From the NCBI GenBank assembly GCA_030637205.1, contig DAOVVL010000005.1:1-16944 (forward strand): a stretch of DNA of 16,944 nt, read 5' to 3'. The notes below the pieces were generated by a model. That model worked only from the letters and a program-made list of their open reading frames with translations, was not told the DNA's origin and made no database searches. This stretch comes from Thalassospiraceae bacterium (GTDB lineage: Bacteria; Pseudomonadota; Alphaproteobacteria; Rhodospirillales; Magnetovibrionaceae). The position numbers were made by a program, and so were the translations under genes. Positions 1 to 4,803 of this stretch are shown in pieces (positions within the stretch are counted from its first letter, which is position 1; every line of letters begins with the position of its first letter).

Positions 1-206
1 GGATGGTTATTTAGTCTCTTGAGCAGCTCTAAAATGGTATGCGAGGCCGCATCCACCGCTTAGGCAACGTGACAAAAGCCGTTCCCTCCGCCGTGTTTCA
101 CGGCCTGATGATGGTACATTCGTGCAAACAAGTCAAACGAGGCTCAGTGCGAATTCTCCACAAAAATATAGGGAAAACAAGCTCAAAACACCCATGCAGC
201 GCACCT
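1..206. other. No recognisable gene at left edge
   Basis: I see no supported coding or RNA gene here. The three plus frames open at the left edge close at once or by position 63, and no reading frame has a convincing ribosome-binding site or codon pattern. A perfect 6-bp hairpin (GCCGTG, loop TTT, CACGGC) lies near 92-106 but has no T-tract on either strand. The stretch may hold the end of a gene lying outside the window, or an unrecognised RNA. Confidence 0.4.
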
Positions 207-235
207 AAAAAAAGGCCGCCACATCTGTGACGGCC
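207..235 (-). terminator. Intrinsic terminator after the 31-aa membrane-peptide gene
   Basis: Read on the minus strand, a 9-bp stem (GGCCGTCAC pairing with GTGGCGGCC, one T-G wobble) closes a 4-nt loop (AGAT). It is followed at once by seven T residues (plus-strand A-tract 207-213). The stem occupies 214-222 and 227-235. It lies about 50 nt beyond the stop codon of the small gene at 285-380, so that gene appears to be the last one on its own transcript. Confidence 0.8.
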
Positions 236-284
236 AAGTTTGGGAAAATGAAAAACACGAGAGATACCGCAAATCCGCGGCGGA

Positions 285-380
285 TCAGAAACCCCCTGCA
301 ATGGGGAGGGAGGGTGCAATGAAGCCCAGCGACATCAACATCATCGAGACGATCAGTCCGGTGGCCTTCAAGGGGTTCAT
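285..380 (-). CDS. 31-aa predicted single-pass membrane peptide
   Basis: I do not recognise this gene. It encodes 31 residues starting MNPLKATG and ending AGGF. Residues 6-22 are almost entirely hydrophobic (several Met, Leu, Ile and Val), preceded by one Lys, so it should sit in the inner membrane with the N terminus inside. The start is chosen because an AAGGAA ribosome-binding site lies 8 nt upstream of the ATG (plus-strand 389-394), whereas the in-frame upstream extension is Arg/Cys-rich and has no such site. A strong intrinsic terminator follows about 50 nt after the stop, and a CRP-like box lies about 90 bp upstream, so a real short transcription unit is likely. The gene lies in the same direction as, and 170 bp after, the Crp-family gene. 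It could instead be the incidental reading frame of a small RNA. Confidence 0.5.
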   Translation of the reverse strand: MNPLKATGLIVSMMLMSLGFIAPSLPIAGGF

Positions 381-468
381 TCGATCAATTCCTTCTTCAG
401 CGAGTTGTCTTAGGGGCGAATGAATATCCGCCAGTAACGTCAAGATGCCACAACGCGTGCGCGCGCGC

Positions 469-484
469 TGTGATCTGGCGCACA
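469..484. promoter_or_regulatory. CRP-like binding site (TGTGA-N6-GCACA)
   Basis: TGTGATCTGGCGCACA matches nine of the ten half-site bases of the classical CRP palindrome TGTGA-N6-TCACA. It lies between the stop of the Crp-family gene and the start of the 31-aa peptide gene, about 90 bp upstream of the latter. The neighbouring regulator keeps the RETVxR recognition helix that reads TGTGA in E. coli CRP, which makes a functional site plausible. A one-mismatch match could still occur by chance in a window of this size. Confidence 0.4.
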
Positions 485-487
485 AGG

Positions 488-509
488 CGCACAAATCGTG
501 CGTTTTTTT
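488..509 (+). terminator. Possible plus-strand intrinsic terminator with no obvious gene
   Basis: CGCAC and GTGCG form a 5-bp stem around a 5-nt loop, followed by seven T residues (503-509) on the plus strand. No plus-strand gene that needs it is visible between the left edge and here. It might end a small RNA, or be incidental. The stem is short. Confidence 0.25.
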
Positions 510-550
510 GAAAAATCTCAGGAAAAATATTGAATTTCAGGGTGTTGGGA

Positions 551-1249
551 TTATTCGCCGCGGACGTCTTCGACCATTTCTTCCAGGGTTTCGAGGTCTT
601 TGATCAACATCGTATCCTTCAGGCGTTCGACGACACCCTTGCGCGCAAGATCGTTCATCACGCGCGCCACCGTTTCCCGCGTGGTGCTGACACGCGACGC
701 GATATCGCTGTGAACCGGGATCGGCTTGATCTCAGCCGTAAGCCCGTCTTCGGTCGCCTTGCGCCCAAGCCGCAACAGATCGGCGTGAATGCGGTTGTTT
801 GCGCCCAGCGTGCTGAGATCCATGATACGGCTGGTCGAGCTACGCACCAGATGGGCCAGATGTTTCATCAGCTTCCACGCGATGGTGGGATGGTTCAGGA
901 TTACTTCCTGGAACTGATCAGCCGGAAGCGAGGCAATGTGCACTTCTTCCAACGCCATCACACTGGCGGAACGGGGCAGGCCGTCAATGGCTGCCAGTTC
1001 GCCGAAATGGCTGCCGGCTTCCAGATCATCAAAGGTGATCTCGCGCCCCGAAAGGGAATAGTTCACCACCCGCACGCGGCCTTGCGCGACAAAAAAGATA
1101 TCGCGCGAGTCTGAATGTTGGTCAATGATCTGTTCGCTGGCCGAATAGGATTTCCAGCGGCAGTTTTTCTCAACCACCTTGAACTCATCGTCGTTCAGCT
1201 CAGCGAGCAAACGGATGTTATTTAACGAATCGGGACCGGATTCGGTCAC
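551..1249 (-). CDS. Crp/Fnr-family transcriptional regulator (CRP-like)
   Basis: A 232-aa regulator with an N-terminal cyclic-nucleotide-binding beta-roll (about residues 10-130), a dimer helix, and a C-terminal winged helix-turn-helix (about 165-215). The phosphate-binding cassette reads FGELAAIDGLPRSA (82-95). It keeps the G-E and R-S residues that hold cAMP in E. coli CRP. The only cysteine is Cys30, so an FNR-type iron-sulfur cluster is excluded. The recognition helix carries RETVAR (181-186), identical at the Arg-Glu-Arg positions that contact TGTGA DNA in CRP. I chose the GTG start because an AAGGGAA ribosome-binding site lies just upstream and a promoter overlaps the more distal ATG codons, which would give up to 261 aa. 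It probably responds to cAMP; its targets are unknown, though a CRP-like box lies downstream at 469-484. Confidence 0.9.
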   Translation of the reverse strand: MTESGPDSLNNIRLLAELNDDEFKVVEKNCRWKSYSASEQIIDQHSDSRDIFFVAQGRVRVVNYSLSGREITFDDLEAGSHFGELAAIDGLPRSASVMALEEVHIASLPADQFQEVILNHPTIAWKLMKHLAHLVRSSTSRIMDLSTLGANNRIHADLLRLGRKATEDGLTAEIKPIPVHSDIASRVSTTRETVARVMNDLARKGVVERLKDTMLIKDLETLEEMVEDVRGE

Positions 1250-1319
1250 TGCAATTCCCTTCTTTTCTTCAAAACGCGCTCGGCCACCTAGCCTGAAAGG
1301 CCCGCCTACTAAGGTATAC

Positions 1320-1347
1320 ATAATATAGCTTGCCAACAGTTAACCAA
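1320..1347 (-). promoter_or_regulatory. Putative promoter of the Crp-family gene
   Basis: On the minus strand there is TTGGTT (-35, 1342-1347), a 16-nt spacer, and TATTAT (-10, 1320-1325). Transcription would begin near 1313, between the distal ATG codons and the preferred GTG start at 1249. Two TTAAC motifs flank or overlap the -35 (1340-1344 and 1361-1365). The first forms an imperfect TTAA-N7-TTGA, reminiscent of a CtrA site. Confidence 0.45.
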
Positions 1348-1503
1348 TTTTTGATGTTTGTTAACAATACTTTCTGCAACAAAAATAAAAAACCAAAAAA
1401 ACACACGCTCTTAAGGGGACAGGCCCAACCCAGGCCAACCCCGAATATGGCCGATTCTTAAAGGGGAGAAGCCCTGGGATCAGTTCAAGGAGTGAAACAA
1501 GAT

Positions 1504-1767
1504 ATGAAATCGAAAGCCAGAACGGTATCAACTGAAGCTGCGGAACTTGATCAAAACCCGATAGCCCCGGCGCCCCCGCTGGAAGCCCGTACAATCCGCC
1601 ATAGTTTTGCGCGCTCGCTGTGTAGCGCCCACCACATGGCGACCCTTTCAGAACGCGAAACGTGTGACGACGGTGTGCCGTGTACAAAGCTTGGCGATTG
1701 CAGTGACATGGCCGACAAGACGCTGGCCTACCTTCAATATCGCAACCGCCTTCCCAAAGAAGACTGA
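1504..1767 (+). CDS. 87-aa hypothetical Cys/His-containing protein
   Basis: I do not recognise a family. The protein has a Pro/Ala-rich N-terminal third (about residues 1-32), then a basic stretch, then a block containing one Cys close to a His-His pair (LCSAHH, around 39-44). A CX5CX5C run (TCDDGVPCTKLGDC) follows. Four Cys and the two His could bind a metal, but this is inference. There is no signal peptide or membrane segment, so it is probably cytoplasmic. Codon use resembles the neighbouring genes. The ATG is preferred over the in-frame GTG at 1492 because the AAGGAG ribosome-binding site (1487-1492) overlaps that GTG. The gene diverges from the Crp-family gene and converges on ggt with 21 bp between stop codons. 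Confidence 0.65.
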   Translation: MKSKARTVSTEAAELDQNPIAPAPPLEARTIRHSFARSLCSAHHMATLSERETCDDGVPCTKLGDCSDMADKTLAYLQYRNRLPKED

Positions 1768-1788
1768 TCCGGCCGACAGGCTGGCCAG
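1768..1788. other. Short convergent junction between the 87-aa gene and ggt
   Basis: Only 21 bp separate the two facing stop codons. TGGCC and GGCCA can pair around AGCTA just here, but no T-tract follows on either strand, so I do not call an intrinsic terminator. Confidence 0.3.
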
Positions 1789-3339
1789 CTAGGCCATAAC
1801 AAATGCGCCGCCGCGCCGCGGATCGCCGGCCCCGGAAAACGTGCGGCCGCGCGCATCAAAACCCACGGCATGAACCCCGCCGAAAAACAGGTTCAGGTCT
1901 TCCCATACCTTGAAGCTTTCAATATCCGTTCCCAGTTGGGCGGCATCAAACGGATCGAACCCCGGCTCAACGTTCAACACCCCGCCTTCAAAATGGATGC
2001 GCGGCAAACAGACCGCGTCTTGCAAGGGGACGTCAAATTCAAGCACCGCCAATATCACCTGCAAAATGGCGGTGCGAATACGGTTTGATCCGCCCGAACC
2101 CAACGCAACTTCCGAGCCGTCAGGGCCAAACAAAATACACGGTGCCATCATCGACGACAAACGCCGGTTGGGCGTCCATTGGTTCAGGCCGTTCGGATTG
2201 ATGTCTTCTTCGCCCAGCATGTTGTTCAACACCACCCCCGTGCCGGGGGCTATGTAGGCTGAACCTTCGCCGTTTGAAACCGTCAAGGCGGCGGCATTTC
2301 CCTTGGCATCGATGACGCTGATATGGGTCGTGCCACGATAGGATTTGTCACGCCCCAGGATTTGGCTGCGATAGCCTTCCAGAAATTCAGGGTCCAGCAA
2401 TTGCGTGGCGCCTTCGTCGTTGTTTACGCCAAGTGCGGTTTCGATCCGCGCATGGTGGGTCAGTTCCAATGCATGCACGATGCGTTTTAAGTGTTCAACT
2501 GAACCAAACCTTTCCCCGCCCAGCCCGGTGTCTTGCAAAAGCTTTAACGCAAATCCGATCAAGGTGCCGCCGGTTGATGGTGGCGGATTAGTCAACAATT
2601 GCGCATCGCCGTACGAAATGTTGAGCGGGTCGCGGCGCCGGGTGCGGTAGCTTGAAAAATCATCAAGCCCCAGATGGCCACCGCCCGCTTCGCTGTCTGT
2701 GGCGACGCGCTGCGCGACTTCGCCTTTGTAAAACAGGTCTTCGCCTTCACGACACAGCACGTCGAGAAAATCTGCAAACGCAGGGTTTTTCATATTTTCG
2801 CCTTCGCCGATCAGACGGGTGTCATCTAATGGGCTGGCGAACAGTTGGCGGCAGCTATCGCTTGCCTGATAAATCGGGGCCACCACGTTGAATATATAGC
2901 CCTGCAACGGCGACAGCGCGAAACCTTCGCGCGCCAGTTTAAGCGCCGGCTCAGAAATAACGCTCAAAGGGATGCTGCCCAGATCGCGATGCGCCGCAAA
3001 CAATCCGGCCACCACACCCGGCGTTGCGATAGAACCCATGCCGATATGAAATTCCTGCTGGACGGTTCCGAAATCGACCATCAAAGGGTACAGGTCCACG
3101 TCGCCGCGATGTTGCAACGGGGTGTGGGCGAAAAAATCATATAGCTGGGGCGCGCCGCTTTCGGGCCGTGCCAGCAAAAACCCGCCGCCGCCCAGCGACG
3201 CCAGCACCGGTTCGGCCACGCACGCAGACATCAGCGCCGCCAGCACCGCATCAAAGGCATTGCCGCCCGCGCGCAGCACTTCGGCGGCGGCTTGGGCCGT
3301 GTGGGTATCGCCAGCGGCTACCGCACCGTTTGCTTGCAT
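1789..3339 (-). CDS. ggt: Gamma-glutamyltransferase (glutathione hydrolase)
   Basis: An N-terminal-nucleophile enzyme that cleaves the gamma-glutamyl bond of glutathione and related compounds and can transfer the glutamyl group. The 516-aa precursor shows the family opening around AGGNAFDA and the GGGGF loop. The self-cleavage site is G-TTH, with predicted nucleophile Thr337, giving a large subunit of 336 aa and a small one of 180. It also has the SSM motif in RRLSSMMAP and the GSGGSNRIRT oxyanion loop near the C terminus. No signal peptide is visible, unlike the periplasmic E. coli enzyme, so a cytoplasmic location is inferred. The ATG start at 3339 has a GGGAAAG sequence about 9 nt upstream. 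A TTG six codons further upstream would give 522 aa. A promoter is visible upstream (3405-3433). Confidence 0.93.
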   Translation of the reverse strand: MQANGAVAAGDTHTAQAAAEVLRAGGNAFDAVLAALMSACVAEPVLASLGGGGFLLARPESGAPQLYDFFAHTPLQHRGDVDLYPLMVDFGTVQQEFHIGMGSIATPGVVAGLFAAHRDLGSIPLSVISEPALKLAREGFALSPLQGYIFNVVAPIYQASDSCRQLFASPLDDTRLIGEGENMKNPAFADFLDVLCREGEDLFYKGEVAQRVATDSEAGGGHLGLDDFSSYRTRRRDPLNISYGDAQLLTNPPPSTGGTLIGFALKLLQDTGLGGERFGSVEHLKRIVHALELTHHARIETALGVNNDEGATQLLDPEFLEGYRSQILGRDKSYRGTTHISVIDAKGNAAALTVSNGEGSAYIAPGTGVVLNNMLGEEDINPNGLNQWTPNRRLSSMMAPCILFGPDGSEVALGSGGSNRIRTAILQVILAVLEFDVPLQDAVCLPRIHFEGGVLNVEPGFDPFDAAQLGTDIESFKVWEDLNLFFGGVHAVGFDARGRTFSGAGDPRRGGAFVMA

Positions 3340-3404
3340 GTGATCGATCTTTCCCAATGCCCGCCCTACGTGCCCAGAGGCGGCCTAACAAACTCAACTG
3401 TTCT

Positions 3405-3433
3405 TTCATACGATCGCAGAGCATTTTGCTCAA
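3405..3433 (-). promoter_or_regulatory. Putative ggt promoter with an internal inverted repeat
   Basis: On the minus strand there is TTGAGC (-35, 3428-3433), a 17-nt spacer and TATGAA (-10, 3405-3410), about 65 bp upstream of the ggt ATG. A perfect inverted repeat, GAGCA-TTT-TGCTC (3419-3431), fills part of the spacer and overlaps the -35. A repressor bound there would block transcription. Both readings are inference from spacing and similarity to the sigma-70 consensus. Confidence 0.45.
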
Positions 3434-3507
3434 TGGCCGTGTTATTGCCACGATTTCCCGGCTACTATGCTCGCCGATCCTGCTAACCGATCAACTTAGG
3501 ATATTTC

Positions 3508-4803
3508 ATGCCATTTAGCCGCCTTGTCCCACGTCTGGCCCCACGTCTGGCCCCAAGTCTGGCCCCGATCATTCTGATCGTGCTAAGTGCCTGCGCCACG
3601 CCGCCTGTGGCCACCACCCTGGCCCCGGTGCTGGACCCTGACAAACGCGGGCGCGAATGTGTGGCGGTGGGCAGCTGGATGAACCCACAAACGCGGCGCA
3701 CCATGCCCAACGAGGATGTCATCAACAGGGCGGCGGCTGCCCAAGTGGTGCTGATGGGTGAAACCCACGTGATGAAAGACCACCACCGTTGGCACTTGCA
3801 AACCGTTGCCCAAATCTATTTGAAAAACCCTGACATGGTGCTGGGCTTGGAAGCCTTCCCAAGAAGGGTTCAGGGCGCGCTGGACCGCTGGGTTGCGGGT
3901 GAGTTAACTGAACAAGAATTTCTCGACCAAAGCGAATGGCAAACCGTATGGCGCTATGATCCCGACCTTTATATGCCACTGTTTCAATTCGCCCGCATGA
4001 ACGCCATTCCCATGGTCGCGCTAAACGTGGACCGCCAGATCATATCCCAAATCAGCGAACTTGGATGGGACGCGGCACAGAAGTCCATATCAGTGGACTT
4101 TACCAAAGGTAAGGCGCCCGATGCCGGGTACATCGAAATTTTGAAAAATGTATTTGGCCAGCATGACAATGGCCGCAAGAAAAGTGCCGAGCCGCTCTCG
4201 ACCGAGAACAATTCCGACTTTGCCCGCTTTGTCGATGTTCAGGTCACGTGGGACCGTGCATTTGCCCATGCCATCGCAAATACGCTCAGCCAACATCAAG
4301 GCAAAGGCCGCGAGCCGGTCATGGTCAATATCATCGGGCGCGGCCACACCGATTATGGATTTGGCGTTTCACATCAATTAGAAGACCTTGGCATGGATGA
4401 CACGGTGTTGCTTTCGCCGTGGGATGATTTTCGCAAGTGTGCAGACCTGATGCCGGAAGGCCAGCCGCCCGTGGCCGATGCCGTGTTCGGAACCCTGGGC
4501 GGGATGGAACAAATCGACCCGCCCAAAGCAAAACTTGGCGTTTACATCGAACAGGGCGATGGCGGGGTGCGGGTCATGGACGTGGTTAAAGAAAGCGTCG
4601 CAGCAAAGGCAGGCATCCGCAAAGACGACATGGTAATCGAAGCCGCCGGCAAAACGCTTACCATGCCGGGCGAGCTGATCAACATCGTCCAGCAAATGCC
4701 GCCGGGCGCGTGGCTGCCGTTAAAAGTTCGCCGTGGCAGTGAAACCATCGAGATGGTGGCGCGCTTCGCGCACAAACAAGACAAGCACAAGGCCAGTCAA
4801 TGA
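3508..4803 (+). CDS. ChaN-family lipoprotein with C-terminal PDZ domain
   Basis: A 431-aa predicted lipoprotein. The signal peptide ends in a lipobox, L26-S27-A28-C29, so the mature protein should be anchored by Cys29. Residues about 65-305 form a ChaN-like domain (haem-binding/Tiki-type fold). It shows a GETH motif (84-87) and a second conserved His in GRGH followed by GFGVSHQL. Residues about 343-424 look like a PDZ domain (LGVYIEQ start, AGIRKDDMVIEAAG core), which could bind peptide tails or partner proteins. ChaN of Campylobacter is an iron-regulated haem-binding lipoprotein; whether this one binds haem is unknown. The n-region of the signal peptide contains three 12-bp tandem repeats (PRLA, PRLA, PSLA). 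AGGA lies six nt before the ATG. The stop overlaps the start of the next gene by 4 nt. Confidence 0.85.
   Translation: MPFSRLVPRLAPRLAPSLAPIILIVLSACATPPVATTLAPVLDPDKRGRECVAVGSWMNPQTRRTMPNEDVINRAAAAQVVLMGETHVMKDHHRWHLQTVAQIYLKNPDMVLGLEAFPRRVQGALDRWVAGELTEQEFLDQSEWQTVWRYDPDLYMPLFQFARMNAIPMVALNVDRQIISQISELGWDAAQKSISVDFTKGKAPDAGYIEILKNVFGQHDNGRKKSAEPLSTENNSDFARFVDVQVTWDRAFAHAIANTLSQHQGKGREPVMVNIIGRGHTDYGFGVSHQLEDLGMDDTVLLSPWDDFRKCADLMPEGQPPVADAVFGTLGGMEQIDPPKAKLGVYIEQGDGGVRVMDVVKESVAAKAGIRKDDMVIEAAGKTLTMPGELINIVQQMPPGAWLPLKVRRGSETIEMVARFAHKQDKHKASQ
3529..3564 (+). repeat. 12-bp tandem repeat, three units, inside the lipoprotein signal peptide
   Basis: The unit CCACGTCTGGCC occurs twice exactly (3529-3540, 3541-3552) and once with one change (CCAAGTCTGGCC, 3553-3564). 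It is in frame and encodes PRLA-PRLA-PSLA between the start codon and the hydrophobic core. Gain or loss of a unit would keep the frame and change the length and charge of the n-region. Confidence 0.9.

Noticed and set aside
92..106. Perfect 6-bp hairpin GCCGTG-TTT-CACGGC
   Set aside because: There is no T-tract on either strand and no gene to terminate; it is probably a chance palindrome.
39..230. 63-aa open frame on the plus strand at the left edge
   Set aside because: The composition is improbable, there is no ribosome-binding site, and its end overlaps the minus-strand terminator.
530..1114. 194-aa open frame on the plus strand
   Set aside because: It lies wholly antisense to the Crp-family gene, whose domain and motif evidence is strong. 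It has no family resemblance and is a by-product of GC-rich codon use.
1421..1442. Near-tandem AGGCCCAACCC/AGGCCAACCCC
   Set aside because: Two imperfect short copies only, with no sign of function or further expansion.
1361..1687. 108-aa open frame on the minus strand upstream of the Crp-family gene
   Set aside because: It overlaps the better-supported 87-aa plus-strand gene and has a poor start and composition.
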